Shown one piece after another: positions 19,319-29,196 of a stretch of DNA of 64,000 bases (positions are counted from its first letter, which is position 1; every line of letters starts with the position of its first letter). Made by a program: the position numbers and the translations under genes. The notes beneath the pieces are model-generated. The model saw only the letters and a list, made by a program, of their open reading frames with translations. It searched no databases and was not told the DNA's origin. The DNA is from Mycolicibacterium arenosum (GTDB lineage Bacteria; Actinomycetota; Actinomycetes; Mycobacteriales; Mycobacteriaceae), in assembly GCF_024320865.1 (NCBI RefSeq), contig NZ_JANDBD010000009.1:287475-351474 (forward strand), given 5' to 3'.

Positions 19319-19492
19319 CTGGTGGCGGTCCTTCCGAGCTCTCCACGGTCTACACGGGCACGCGTACCCAAGGTCAGGCGCCGACTGTAACCAGGCCGAA
19401 CCGCCCGTCACTAGGTGCGCACCGGACCTGCAACCATGCTCTGACCGGTCTGCAATGGAACCGATACCAACGCCGTTGACTACCCTGATCGC

Positions 19493-22342
19493 GTGACAGA
19501 CGGGCAAGACGCTGGGCAGGACACACCGCCGTACCGCTACAGCGCGGCGCTAGCGGGCGAGATCGAGCGGACCTGGCAGGAGGCCTGGGCCGACCTCGGT
19601 ACCTTCCACGTGCCCAACCCCGTCGGCTCGCTGGCGCCCGACGACCCGTCCGCGGTGCCCGCCGACAAGATGTTCGTCCAGGACATGTTCCCGTACCCGT
19701 CGGGTGAGGGACTGCACGTCGGGCACCCTCTCGGCTACATCGCGACCGACGTCTACGCCAGGTACTTCCGGATGACGGGGCGCAACGTCCTGCACGCCTT
19801 GGGGTTCGATGCGTTCGGTCTCCCCGCCGAGCAGTACGCCGTGCAGACCGGTACGCATCCGCGCACGCGCACCGAGGCCAACATCGTCAACTTCCGTCGC
19901 CAGCTCGGCAGGCTGGGGCTGGGCCACGACTCGCGGCGTAGCTTCGCCACCACGGACGTGGACTTCTACAAGTGGACACAGTGGATCTTCCTGCAGATCT
20001 ACAACGCCTGGTTCGATCCCGAGCTCAACCGCGCCCGCCGCATCGACGAGCTGATCGACGAGTTCTCCTCGGGTGCCCGCACCCCGGCCGACGGCAGTGT
20101 CTGGGCGGAGCTGTCGGCGGGGCAGCGCGCCGATCTGATCGACGGCTACCGGCTGGTCTACCGGTCGGACTCGATGGTGAACTGGTGTCCCGGCCTGGGC
20201 ACCGTGCTCGCGAACGAGGAGGTGACCTCGGAGGGGCGCAGCGATCGCGGCAACTTCCCGGTGTTCCGGAAGCGGTTGCGGCAGTGGATGATGCGCATCA
20301 CCGCGTATTCCGACAGGCTGCTCGAGGATCTCGACGTGCTGGACTGGCCGGACAAGGTCAAGGCCATGCAGCGCAACTGGATCGGCCGCTCGACGGGTGC
20401 CGAGGTCCGGTTCGGCACCGACGCCTCGGACATCGAGGTGTTCACCACTCGGCCCGACACGCTGTTCGGCGCGACGTACATGGTGCTGGCGCCCGAGCAC
20501 GAGCTGGTCGACACCCTGGTCGCCGCGCGGTGGCCCGACGGCACCGACGAGCGGTGGACGTTCGGGGCCGCCACCCCGGGCGAGGCCGTCGCCGCCTACC
20601 GCGCGTCGATCGCCGCGAAGACGGATCTGGAACGCCAGGAACACAAGTCGAAGACCGGCGTGTTCATCGGCGCCTACGCCACCAACCCGGTCAACGGCGC
20701 GCGGATCCCGATCTTCATCGCCGACTACGTGCTGATCGGCTACGGCACCGGTGCCATCATGGCGGTGCCCAGCGGGGATCAGCGCGACTGGGAGTTCGCG
20801 ACCGAGTTCGGGCTGCCCATCGTCGAGGTGGTCACGGGTGGCGACGTCTCCCTGGCGGCCTACGGCGGGGACGGCACCATGGTCAACAGCGGCTATCTCG
20901 ACGGATTGAGCGTCACCTCGGCCAAGGAGGCGATCATCGCCCGGCTGGAGGCCGACGGCCACGGCCGCGCCCGCATCGAGTACAAGTTGCGGGACTGGCT
21001 GTTCGCCCGCCAAAGGTACTGGGGCGAAGCGTTTCCCGTCGTGTACGACGCCGACGGCCGCGCGCACGGGCTGCCGGAGTCGCAGCTGCCGGTCGAGCTG
21101 CCCGACATCCCCGACTACGCCCCGGTGCAGTTCGATCCCGAGGACGCCGACACCGAACCGTCGCCGCCGCTGCAGAAGGCCACCGACTGGGTGAACGTCG
21201 AACTGGACCTCGGTGACGGTCTGAAGCCGTACACCCGCGACACGAACGTGATGCCGCAGTGGGCGGGCAGTTCCTGGTACGAGTTGCGCTACGCCGACCC
21301 GCACAACTCGGAAGCGTTCTGCGACAAGGAGAACGAGGCCTACTGGATGGGGCCGCGGCCCGCCGAGCACGGCCCCGACGACCCCGGCGGTGTCGACCTG
21401 TACGTGGGCGGCGTCGAACACGCGGTGCTGCACCTGCTGTACTCGCGGTTCTGGCACAAGGTCCTGTTCGACCTCGGCCACGTCACGTCGCGCGAGCCGT
21501 ACCGCCGGCTGGTGAACCAGGGCTACATCCAGGCGTTCGCCTACACCGATTCGCGCGGCAGCTATGTGCCCGCTGCGGACGTCGTTGAGCGCGACGGGAA
21601 GTTCTATCTACCAGGATCATCCGGAGACATTCAGGTCAACCAGGAGTTCGGCAAGATCGGCAAGAGCCTGAAGAACTCGGTGTCACCCGACGAGATCTGC
21701 GACGAGTACGGCGCCGACACGCTGCGGGTCTACGAGATGTCGATGGGACCGCTGGAGGCGTCGCGACCGTGGGCGACCAAGGACGTCGTCGGTGCGCACC
21801 GCTTCCTGCAGCGGGTGTGGCGCGTGGTCGTCGACGAGCAGACCGGCGAGGAGCGCGTCGCCGAGCACGGGTCGCCGACCGACGAGACGCTGCGCCAGCT
21901 GCACAAGACCATCGCCGGAGTCTCGGAAGACTATGCGGCACTGCGCAACAACACGGCGGCCGCCAAGCTGATCGAGTACACCAACCACCTCACCAAGGAG
22001 GGGGTGACGGCGCGCGCCGCGATCGAACCGCTGGTGCTCATGGTCGCGCCGCTGGCGCCGCACCTGGCCGAGGAGCTGTGGCGACGGCTGGGTCACGACA
22101 CGTCGCTGGCGCACGGCCCGTTCCCGGTGGCGGACCCGGCGTACCTCGTCGAGGACACCGTCGAGTACCCGGTGCAGATCAACGGCAAGGTCCGCAGCCG
22201 AATCACAGTGTCGGCCGACGCGGACGCCGACGCGGTCGAGGCGGCGGCACTGGCGGACGAGAAGGTCGTGGCGTTCGTCGACGGCAAGACCCCGAAGAAG
22301 ATCATCGTCGTCGCCGGACGCATGGTGAACATCGTCCTCTGA
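19493..22342 (+). CDS. leuS: Leucyl-tRNA synthetase
   Basis: This 949-aa class Ia synthetase charges tRNA-Leu. The HIGH signature appears as HVGH at residues 75-78. The CP1 editing domain (about 290-500) includes the T-rich FTTRPDTLFGATYMV segment. The KMSKS loop appears as KIGKS at about 721-725, and the anticodon-binding domain and C-terminal extension follow. The start is GTG 19493. The stop TGA abuts the stop of the amidase on the other strand, the two together forming TGATCA. Length and order fit Rv0041. Confidence 0.97.
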   Translation: MTDGQDAGQDTPPYRYSAALAGEIERTWQEAWADLGTFHVPNPVGSLAPDDPSAVPADKMFVQDMFPYPSGEGLHVGHPLGYIATDVYARYFRMTGRNVLHALGFDAFGLPAEQYAVQTGTHPRTRTEANIVNFRRQLGRLGLGHDSRRSFATTDVDFYKWTQWIFLQIYNAWFDPELNRARRIDELIDEFSSGARTPADGSVWAELSAGQRADLIDGYRLVYRSDSMVNWCPGLGTVLANEEVTSEGRSDRGNFPVFRKRLRQWMMRITAYSDRLLEDLDVLDWPDKVKAMQRNWIGRSTGAEVRFGTDASDIEVFTTRPDTLFGATYMVLAPEHELVDTLVAARWPDGTDERWTFGAATPGEAVAAYRASIAAKTDLERQEHKSKTGVFIGAYATNPVNGARIPIFIADYVLIGYGTGAIMAVPSGDQRDWEFATEFGLPIVEVVTGGDVSLAAYGGDGTMVNSGYLDGLSVTSAKEAIIARLEADGHGRARIEYKLRDWLFARQRYWGEAFPVVYDADGRAHGLPESQLPVELPDIPDYAPVQFDPEDADTEPSPPLQKATDWVNVELDLGDGLKPYTRDTNVMPQWAGSSWYELRYADPHNSEAFCDKENEAYWMGPRPAEHGPDDPGGVDLYVGGVEHAVLHLLYSRFWHKVLFDLGHVTSREPYRRLVNQGYIQAFAYTDSRGSYVPAADVVERDGKFYLPGSSGDIQVNQEFGKIGKSLKNSVSPDEICDEYGADTLRVYEMSMGPLEASRPWATKDVVGAHRFLQRVWRVVVDEQTGEERVAEHGSPTDETLRQLHKTIAGVSEDYAALRNNTAAAKLIEYTNHLTKEGVTARAAIEPLVLMVAPLAPHLAEELWRRLGHDTSLAHGPFPVADPAYLVEDTVEYPVQINGKVRSRITVSADADADAVEAAALADEKVVAFVDGKTPKKIIVVAGRMVNIVL

Positions 22343-24025
22343 TCACAGGGGTGGTGTGCGCGCCGGTGCGGTGCGGCGGCTGCCGAGCGCCTCGAAGGCG
22401 GTGCCGTAGGTCAGCAGGGTGTTGTCGTCGTAGGCGCGGCCCGCGAAGGTCAGCCCGACCGGCATGCCGGTATCGGCCATCGTGCCCATGGGGACCGTGA
22501 CGGTGGGGATGCCGAGGTGCCGAATCGCCAAGTTGCCGTTCGCGACCCAGACGCCGTTGCGCCAGCCCAGGTCCGCTGACGCCGGGTTGACGTCCATGTC
22601 GGCGGGCCCGACGTCGGCCACCGCGGGGAAGATCACCGCGTCGAGCCGCAGTTCGTCCATCCAGTCCTCGAGGTCGGCGCGCCGGGTTCGCTCCAGCGCC
22701 GTCAATCCCGCTGCCAGGTCGGGGATGTCGACGAAGGACGACCGCGGATGGGCCCGGACGAACGCCGGGTAACCGGCGATGTCGTCGTCGAATCCGGTGT
22801 AGCGGTCGGGCAGCGCGCCGGGCGGATGCGGGAAGATAGTGGCGCCGTCGACGTCGGCGAGCCGGTTCAGTGCGGGATCGCCGTTGGCGGCGAGGAAGTC
22901 GTCCCACGCCCAGGCGGAGAGGTCGACGAGTTCGCGCCGCAGGTACTCCGGCGTCACCCAGCCCCGCGTCGCGAGCGTCGGCGCACCCGCGCGGTCACCC
23001 TCGTAGTTGGTCACGACCGGGAAGTCGACGTCGACGACCTCGGCCCCCGCGGCGCGCAGGTCGGCCCTGGAGTCCTCGAACAGGTCGAGCACCGACGGCC
23101 GCGTCTCGATGCGCTGACCCGTCGGTCCGCCGATGCCGGTCGCGCCCACACCCGCGTCCGCGTCGGCGTTGACGTACATCCGGGGCACGCCGAACCGCTT
23201 GCCCGACAACACTTCCGGCCCAGACGCGAGCGCCGGGTACGACGCCGGCCGCACGTCGTCGACTGCCGGGATCGACAGCCACGGCTGGGCCCGCCAGAAA
23301 TCACCGCGGGTGTCGGAGTCGGCGGCGACCAGCACGTCGAGCACCTCGAGCAGATCGGGCATCGAGCGGGTGTGCGGCACGACGACGTCCATCGTCGGAA
23401 CCAGCGGCCACCCGCCGCGTGTCGAGATGACGCCCCGCGACGGGGTGTAGGCGCACAGGGCGTTGTTCGACGCGGGCCCGCGTCCCGACGACCACGTCTC
23501 CTCGCCGATGCCGAAGGCGCAGAACGACGCCGCCGTCGCGGTGCCGGAGCCGTTCGACGAGCCGGAGCCGAACGGCGCGGTGAGAAACGATGCGTTGTAG
23601 GGGCTTTCGGCACGGCCGTAGAGGCCGCGCTGCATACCGCCGTTGGCCATCGGCGGCATGTTGGTCAGCCCGATGAGCACCGCACCCCCGGCGCGCAACC
23701 GGCCGACGGCGAACGAGTCGTGCTGCGCGACAAGCTCGGCGAACGCCGGGCTGCCCGCCGCGATGATCAGCCCACGAGCCAGGTAGCTGTCCTTCACGGT
23801 GTAGGGGATCCCGTCGAGCGGGCTCAGCACGTTGCCGGCGCGGCGGCGTTCGTCGGACGCCTCGGCGGCGGCCCGTGCGCCGGGGTCGGCGACGACGATC
23901 GCGGTGAGCTCGGCGTCGTAGGCGGCGATGCGAGCGAGGTACGCGTCGAGCAGGGCGACGGCCGTGGTCCGCCCGGATTCCAGCGCCGCGCGCAACTCCG
24001 CGATCGAGGCCTCGTGAACGTTCAT
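22343..24025 (-). CDS. Amidase signature family hydrolase
   Basis: This 560-aa protein of the amidase signature family uses a Ser-cisSer-Lys triad to hydrolyse amide bonds. The lysine region reads YTVKDSYLA, the cis-Ser region GSGSSNGSGTA, and the nucleophile region EETWSSGRGPASN, which replaces the common GTDTGGSIR. The C-terminal part has LRLDAVIFPAVADVGP and GIPTVTVPMG. The substrate is unknown. ATG 24025 overlaps the stop of the SDR gene in ATGA form, so both are on one transcript. The open frame beyond 24025 is only the antisense side of its neighbours. Confidence 0.87.
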   Translation of the reverse strand: MNVHEASIAELRAALESGRTTAVALLDAYLARIAAYDAELTAIVVADPGARAAAEASDERRRAGNVLSPLDGIPYTVKDSYLARGLIIAAGSPAFAELVAQHDSFAVGRLRAGGAVLIGLTNMPPMANGGMQRGLYGRAESPYNASFLTAPFGSGSSNGSGTATAASFCAFGIGEETWSSGRGPASNNALCAYTPSRGVISTRGGWPLVPTMDVVVPHTRSMPDLLEVLDVLVAADSDTRGDFWRAQPWLSIPAVDDVRPASYPALASGPEVLSGKRFGVPRMYVNADADAGVGATGIGGPTGQRIETRPSVLDLFEDSRADLRAAGAEVVDVDFPVVTNYEGDRAGAPTLATRGWVTPEYLRRELVDLSAWAWDDFLAANGDPALNRLADVDGATIFPHPPGALPDRYTGFDDDIAGYPAFVRAHPRSSFVDIPDLAAGLTALERTRRADLEDWMDELRLDAVIFPAVADVGPADMDVNPASADLGWRNGVWVANGNLAIRHLGIPTVTVPMGTMADTGMPVGLTFAGRAYDDNTLLTYGTAFEALGSRRTAPARTPPL

Positions 24026-24687
24026 CGCGGCCGGATGACCACTTCGTGGACGTGCGCGTCGAGCGGCGTCGCCACCGCCTGCGCGACCGCGGCCGCGACC
24101 GTCTCCGGGGTGAGGAACTGCTCGGGCACGTACTCGCGCCCCTCGTAGGCGATGAGGTCGCGCTGCATGTCGGTGTCGATGCGGCCGGGGTGGATGGACG
24201 TCACGCGCAGCGCCGGTTCGTCGGCTCGCAGCGAGTCGGCGAAGGCGCGCAGGGCGAACTTGCTCGCCGAGTACGACGCCAGCCCCGGCGACGCGTTGAT
24301 GCCCGATCCGGAGTTGATGAACACCACGTGCCCGCGGGCAGCGCGCAACGCGGGCAGCAACGCCAGCGTCAGTGCCACCGGGCCGAGCAGGTTGACAGCC
24401 ATGGTGGCCGACCACTCCTCGACCGCGGACTCGCCGACGCGGCCGGGATAGGCGACACCGGCGTTGTGGACGAGCACGTCGAGCTCGACGATGGGCTCGA
24501 CGACCGTCTCGATGTCCTCGGTGTTCGCCAGGTCGACGGGCCAGGTCGTGGCGCCGAACTCCTCGGCGACACGATCGAGCCGACTCGACGGCCGGCCGGC
24601 CAGGAACAGGGTGTGGGTGGGCGCCAGCGCGGTCGCGATGGCCCTGCCAAGGCCCGCGGAGGCACCCGTGATCATCGCGGTAGGCAT
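24022..24687 (-). CDS. Short-chain dehydrogenase/reductase
   Basis: This 221-aa classical SDR has the cofactor motif TGASAGLGRA at residues 7-16, the NAG motif HNAGVAYPG, the catalytic Ser in INSGSGI and the YSASK active site. It oxidises or reduces an alcohol/carbonyl pair with NAD(P). The start is ATG 24687; the very long open frame upstream is antisense to ggH and is not coding. It is translationally coupled to the amidase and diverges from ggH with 54 bases between starts. The substrate is unknown. Confidence 0.88.
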   Translation of the reverse strand: MPTAMITGASAGLGRAIATALAPTHTLFLAGRPSSRLDRVAEEFGATTWPVDLANTEDIETVVEPIVELDVLVHNAGVAYPGRVGESAVEEWSATMAVNLLGPVALTLALLPALRAARGHVVFINSGSGINASPGLASYSASKFALRAFADSLRADEPALRVTSIHPGRIDTDMQRDLIAYEGREYVPEQFLTPETVAAAVAQAVATPLDAHVHEVVIRPR

Positions 24688-24741
24688 AGAACCGACCCTA
24701 CCGACCTGCGATTTCCGCCCGCACGTCGCATCATTGAGGGA

Positions 24742-26082
24742 ATGCCACCCGATCCCAGCTTCGCGCCCACCCAGCTCGCGGCCCGCGCCGCCTATCTGCT
24801 GCGCGGCAATGACCTGGGCGCCATGACCACCGCGGCGCCGCTGCTCTACCCCCACATGTGGAGTTGGGACGCGGCGTTCGTCTCGATCGGGCTGGCGCCG
24901 CTGAGTGTGGAGCGGGCGGTCGTGGAACTCGACACGCTGCTCTCGGCGCAGTGGTCCAACGGGATGATCCCGCACATCGTGTTCGCCAACGGCGTCGACG
25001 GGTACTTTCCCGGCCCGGCGCGCTGGGCGACGTCGGCGCTGGCCGCTGCGGCACCCAAGACGAGGCACACCTCGGGCATCACGCAGCCTCCCGTGCACGC
25101 GATCGCGGTCCAGCGCATCCTCGACCACGCGAAGACCCGCGGCCGGTCCACGCGGGCGGTGGCGGAGTCGTTCCTCGACCGGCGGTGGAGCGACCTGGTG
25201 CGCTGGCATCGCTGGCTGGCCGAGGCCCGTGATCCGAACGGCCGCGGCCGCGTCACCGTGTACCACGGCTGGGAATCCGGCATGGACAACTCGCCGCGGT
25301 GGGACAGCGCCTACGCCAACGTGATTCCCGGCAACGTGCCCGAGTATCAGCGCGAGGACAACAAGATCAACACCGACGCCTCGCAGCGTCCGTCGGACAC
25401 CGAGTACGACCGGTACCTGTGGCTGCTCGAGGAGATGAAGTCGGCGCGCTACGACGACGAACTGCTGCCCAAGGTGATGAGCTTCGCGGTAGAGGACGTG
25501 TTCGTCTCCGCGATCCTCTCGGTGGCGTGCACCGTCCTCGCCGAGATCGGCGAGGATTACAAGCGTCCGCACTCCGACGTGCGCGACCTGTACGGCTGGG
25601 CCGAGCGATTCCGCCGCGGAGTAGTCGAGACGACCGACGAACGTAGCGGTGCGGCAAGGGATTACGATCTGCGCGCCGAGCGGTGGATCGCGACGGAGAC
25701 CATCGCGCAGTTCGCCCCGCTGTTGTGCGGCGGGCTGCCGCACGACAGGGAGCGCGCGCTGCTGCGACTGCTGGAGGGACCGCGTTTCTGCGGACATCCC
25801 GACCTGAAGTACGCGTGCATCCCGTCGACGTCGCCGGTGTCCCGTGACTTCCGGCAGCGCGAGTACTGGCGCGGCCCGGTGTGGCCGGTGACGACATGGC
25901 TGTTCTCCTGGTGCTTCGCGCGGCGGGGCTGGGCCGAACGGTCGGCGATGTTGCGCCGCGAGGGGCTCCGGCAGGCCAGCGACGGGACCTTCGCCGAGTA
26001 CTACGAGCCGTTCTCCGGCGAGCCGCTCGGCAGCATGCAGCAGTCGTGGACCGCGGCTGCCGTCCTGGATTGGCTGGGCTAG
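24742..26082 (+). CDS. ggH: Glucosylglycerate hydrolase (GH63)
   Basis: This 446-aa enzyme has the same length as, and matches throughout, the GgH described from Mycobacterium hassiacum. That (alpha/alpha)6-barrel glycoside hydrolase splits glucosylglycerate into glucose and glycerate, and in rapid growers it mobilises this nitrogen-starvation solute. The catalytic acid Asp182 (ESGMDNS) and base Glu419 (FAEYYEPFSG) are both present at exactly those positions. The C-terminus ends SMQQSWTAAAVLDWLG. ATG 24742 follows GAGGGA. GgH is found in fast growers and is a useful marker for the organism. It diverges from the SDR-amidase pair. Confidence 0.93.
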   Translation: MPPDPSFAPTQLAARAAYLLRGNDLGAMTTAAPLLYPHMWSWDAAFVSIGLAPLSVERAVVELDTLLSAQWSNGMIPHIVFANGVDGYFPGPARWATSALAAAAPKTRHTSGITQPPVHAIAVQRILDHAKTRGRSTRAVAESFLDRRWSDLVRWHRWLAEARDPNGRGRVTVYHGWESGMDNSPRWDSAYANVIPGNVPEYQREDNKINTDASQRPSDTEYDRYLWLLEEMKSARYDDELLPKVMSFAVEDVFVSAILSVACTVLAEIGEDYKRPHSDVRDLYGWAERFRRGVVETTDERSGAARDYDLRAERWIATETIAQFAPLLCGGLPHDRERALLRLLEGPRFCGHPDLKYACIPSTSPVSRDFRQREYWRGPVWPVTTWLFSWCFARRGWAERSAMLRREGLRQASDGTFAEYYEPFSGEPLGSMQQSWTAAAVLDWLG

Positions 26083-26104
26083 CCGCACATTTCGGCTGCT
26101 GGGC

Positions 26105-26569
26105 TCAGCCCTCGGCCTGCTCGGCCAACCGGGCCAGCGGCTTCAGGGCGGCGGCGAGCGTGCTGCGCTCCTCCGTCGTCAGCTTGCCCAGCATCGCTCC
26201 GAGCGCGGCACGCCGGGTCGCGAGTGCCTCACGGTGCTGGACCAGTCCGCGAGGCGTCACGTCGACGAGAACGGCGCGCAGGTCCGACGGGTCACGGGAG
26301 CGCTTCACCAGGCCGAGCTTCTCGAGGCGGCGAATAGCCACGGTGGTCGTCGGGGTCCGTACCCGCTCGTGGGCGGCCAGCTCGGTCATCCGCATCGGAC
26401 CCTGGTCCAGCAGGGTCAGCAGGATCGACAGCTGCGCGAGCGTCAAATCCGCGCCGGGCTCGCTCGCGCTGCGATTGGAGTCGGTACGGCGGAGCACCGA
26501 GAAGAGCTTCGACAGCGTCGCCTGGAGCTCTCCTGCCAGCTCAGTGACCTGCGGTTCGGTGTCCACCAT
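26105..26569 (-). CDS. MarR family transcriptional regulator (Rv0042c type)
   Basis: This 154-aa winged-helix protein has the MarR pattern: recognition helices in LTLAQLSILLTLLDQGPMRMTELAAHERVRTPTTTVAIRRLEKLGLV and the wing KRSRDPSDLRAVLVDVTPRG. Such proteins repress nearby genes and release DNA when they bind phenolic or lipophilic ligands. It matches the place of Rv0042c beyond leuS. Its own target is not visible; the divergent region upstream is short and AT-rich around ATG 26569. Confidence 0.9.
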   Translation of the reverse strand: MVDTEPQVTELAGELQATLSKLFSVLRRTDSNRSASEPGADLTLAQLSILLTLLDQGPMRMTELAAHERVRTPTTTVAIRRLEKLGLVKRSRDPSDLRAVLVDVTPRGLVQHREALATRRAALGAMLGKLTTEERSTLAAALKPLARLAEQAEG

Positions 26570-26620
26570 AATTTTGGCAGTCTAACCTGTTGTCGTCCGA
26601 GCGAGGCTGAATGACCGGGT

Positions 26621-27364
26621 TTACAGAACCTGTGACAGGAATCGCTGCAGCCGATCCGTCTCGGCGGCCTCGAAGATCCTGGCGGGTGGCCCCGACTCGA
26701 CGACTCGGCCGCGATCCATGAAGACGACCGCGTCCGACGTCGACTGAGCAAAGCCCATCTCGTGGGTGACGACGACCGTCGTCATCCCGTCGGCACCGAG
26801 CTCGGCGATGAGCGACAGGATGCCCTTAACGAGCTCGGGGTCCAGCGCCGAGGTGGCCTCGTCGAAGAACATCAGCTGCGGACTCATCGCCAGGGCGCGG
26901 GCGATGGCGACGCGCTGCTGCTGGCCGCCCGACAGCGTGGCCGGCCGGACATCTGCCTTGTGGCGCAGTCCGACTCGCTCCAGCTGGGCGAGGCCGAGTT
27001 CGCGCGCCGCATCGACGGCCATGCCCTTGAGCTTGCGGGGTGCCAGCGTCACGTTGTCCAGCACCGTGCGGTGCGGGAAGAGGTTGAACTGCTGGAACAC
27101 CATGCCGATCCGCTGCCGCAACTCGTCGGGGTTGTCCTTCAGCACCGAGCGACCGTCGAGCAGGATGTCGCCGCGATCCGGCTCGTAGAGCCGGTTGAGC
27201 GTGCGCAGCAGCGTTGACTTCCCGGAGCCGGACGGTCCGATGACCGCGGTCGTCGTCCCGGCCGGCACGTCGAGGTCGACGCCGCGGAGCACCGCGTTCG
27301 GACCGAAGGAGAGGTGAATGTCGTTGGCGGCCAGCGAAACCGGCTCGAGTGTTGGCGCGCTCAC
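26621..27364 (-). CDS. Polar amino-acid ABC transporter, ATP-binding subunit
   Basis: This 247-aa ABC ATPase of the GlnQ/HisP type has Walker A GPSGSGKST near residue 40, the signature LSGGQQQRVAIARAL near 144, Walker B LMFFDEATSALDPE near 166 and the switch histidine VVTHEM. It energises uptake with the fused binding-protein/permease encoded just upstream, whose TGA it overlaps by 4 bases (GTGA). The polar amino-acid class follows from the ATPase subtype and the SBP_bac_3 partner; the exact substrate is not known. Confidence 0.93.
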   Translation of the reverse strand: MSAPTLEPVSLAANDIHLSFGPNAVLRGVDLDVPAGTTTAVIGPSGSGKSTLLRTLNRLYEPDRGDILLDGRSVLKDNPDELRQRIGMVFQQFNLFPHRTVLDNVTLAPRKLKGMAVDAARELGLAQLERVGLRHKADVRPATLSGGQQQRVAIARALAMSPQLMFFDEATSALDPELVKGILSLIAELGADGMTTVVVTHEMGFAQSTSDAVVFMDRGRVVESGPPARIFEAAETDRLQRFLSQVL

Positions 27365-29148
27365 ACCATCTCCTGGGTTCGTGCCGGGCTGGCCGGGTCC
27401 AATGGGTCATCGGGTTCGGTGACGGCGCGCCCCCGGCGCAGGCGGTTGTCGATGTAGTTGACGAGGTGTGTCAGCGGGATCGTCAGCATCAGGTAGAACA
27501 GCCCGGCGGCGACCAGCGGGGACAGGTTGCCGGTCTGCGCGTTGAGATCGCGGCCGACCTGGAACAGCTCGCGTTGGCTGGCGATCAGGCCGAGGAAGTA
27601 CACCAGCGACGACGCCTTCAGCAGCGAGATGAACTGGTTCACCAGGGCGGGCAGCACGCGGCGCACGCCCTGCGGGATCACGACCAGCCGCATCGACACC
27701 GAGTAGCTGAAACCCAGTGCGCGAGAGGCTTCGAGCTGTCCCGCCTCGACGCTCTGGATACCGGAGCGCAGGATCTCGCCGACGTAGGCGCCCGCCATCA
27801 GGCCGAGCGCGGCGATGCCGAGCGGATACGGGTTGTTGCCCGTGAGCCCGCCGACGACCGGGCCGACCCCCAGCCCGATGACCAGAATGACCACCACCTC
27901 CGGCAGCCCGCGGAACACGTCGGTGTAGACCCTGGCCGGCCAGCGCAGCCACCGCGAGCGCGAGATGCCCGCCACCGCAAGCAGCATGCCGAGCACGAGG
28001 CCGATGACGCTGGCGCACACCGTGAGGATCAGCGTGTTGGGCAGCCCGGTGCGGAACAGGTCCGGGATCGCCTGCTTGTACAGGTCCCAGTCGAGGAACG
28101 AGTCCTTCAGTTGGGACAGTGTGGACTTGGGGCCGACGGCGGTGTCGGTGCCGGCGCCGGGTTGCTGCTCGGCGGCGATCGCGGCGAAGTCCGGTAACTG
28201 CGGCAGCGGGGCCGCCTTGGAGCCGGGCTTCCAGCCGGGTGGCAGGGCACGCGGTACCCAGTCGGAGTAGAGCCTGGCCCACGTGCCGTCGGCGATCACG
28301 GCGTCGAGGCCGGAGTTCAGCGCGTCGATGAGCGGTTTGTTCTCCTTGGCGACCGCGTAGGCGACGAAGTTGTCCAGGCTGAAGGTGTTCTCGATGATCT
28401 CTGCGGGGTCGCCCGGCTGCACGGTGCCCGACGCCTGCTGCGACGGCGCGACCCACGCATCGATCTGCCGTGTCTTCAGGCTCGCGTAGACGGTGTTGTA
28501 GTCGGGGAACTTCACCGGATCGAGGCCGAGCGTGTCGACGACGTAGGCCTCCTGCACCGTGCCCTGCACCACGCCGATGCGCTGGCCCGCCGCGAGCTCG
28601 TCGAACCCGGTGATCGCCGAACCCGTTGGCACAACCAGCGAGAAGTAGCCGAAGTCGTAGCCGTTGGTGAATCCGACGGTCTGGCGGCGCGCGTCGGTGG
28701 TGGTGATCGACGACGAGGCGACGTCGAAGCGGCGCGACGCCGTCTGGGCGAGCAGCCCGGAGAACTCGGTACCGACGAAGTTCACGCGCAGACCGAGCTT
28801 CTCGGCGATCGCCCGCAGCAACTCGTTGTCGAACCCGGTGAACTGCCCCGCGGCGTCGATGCAGATGCTGGGCGGCGCGTCCGAGAGCGTGCCGACGGTG
28901 AGCACCCCCGGCGTGCCGAGGCCGAGCGCGTCGCGGTTCACCGAGGCCAGCGGTTGGACGTTCGGTGTCGTGTATTTATCTTCACCGGGCCCACCCGCCG
29001 CGGCGGCGAGGTTGGTGGGCAGCGCGCTCGCGCTCTCGACGCCCGGCGGTGCGCACTGATCGTCGGCCGCGGCGGGCGGCGCCCAGGTGAGGGTGAGGAC
29101 CGCCAGCGCGATCAGCGCCAGGACAGCCGACTTCCGTAGTCGCGTCAT
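27361..29148 (-). CDS. ABC transporter solute-binding protein fused to permease
   Basis: This 595-aa fusion starts with a signal sequence (about 1-27) and a family 3 solute-binding domain (about 55-300; ICIDAAGQFTGFDNELLRAIAEKLGL, DVASSSITTT). A linker leads to a membrane permease of the HisM/GlnP type (about 340-560), with the EAA-like loop ASRALGFSYSVSMRLVVIPQGVRRVLPAL. Binding protein and channel in one chain is a known but uncommon layout. The chain would cross the membrane at the signal and then carry its own external receptor. The start is ATG 29148; a GTG at 29196 would add 16 residues. Confidence 0.92.
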   Translation of the reverse strand: MTRLRKSAVLALIALAVLTLTWAPPAAADDQCAPPGVESASALPTNLAAAAGGPGEDKYTTPNVQPLASVNRDALGLGTPGVLTVGTLSDAPPSICIDAAGQFTGFDNELLRAIAEKLGLRVNFVGTEFSGLLAQTASRRFDVASSSITTTDARRQTVGFTNGYDFGYFSLVVPTGSAITGFDELAAGQRIGVVQGTVQEAYVVDTLGLDPVKFPDYNTVYASLKTRQIDAWVAPSQQASGTVQPGDPAEIIENTFSLDNFVAYAVAKENKPLIDALNSGLDAVIADGTWARLYSDWVPRALPPGWKPGSKAAPLPQLPDFAAIAAEQQPGAGTDTAVGPKSTLSQLKDSFLDWDLYKQAIPDLFRTGLPNTLILTVCASVIGLVLGMLLAVAGISRSRWLRWPARVYTDVFRGLPEVVVILVIGLGVGPVVGGLTGNNPYPLGIAALGLMAGAYVGEILRSGIQSVEAGQLEASRALGFSYSVSMRLVVIPQGVRRVLPALVNQFISLLKASSLVYFLGLIASQRELFQVGRDLNAQTGNLSPLVAAGLFYLMLTIPLTHLVNYIDNRLRRGRAVTEPDDPLDPASPARTQEMV

Positions 29149-29196
29149 GTTCGAAACGTAGCGTCCCGCGCGGCGCGTGCCACGGGTTGGGCTCAC

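Noticed and set aside
19550..21481. 643-codon minus-strand ORF inside leuS
   Set aside because: It is the antisense frame of leuS; composition is typical of a shadow ORF and no ribosome site or motif is present.
24688..26088. N-terminal extension of the SDR frame to a 688-aa protein
   Set aside because: The extra part is antisense to ggH, a well-matched enzyme; the SDR fold starts at ATG 24687.
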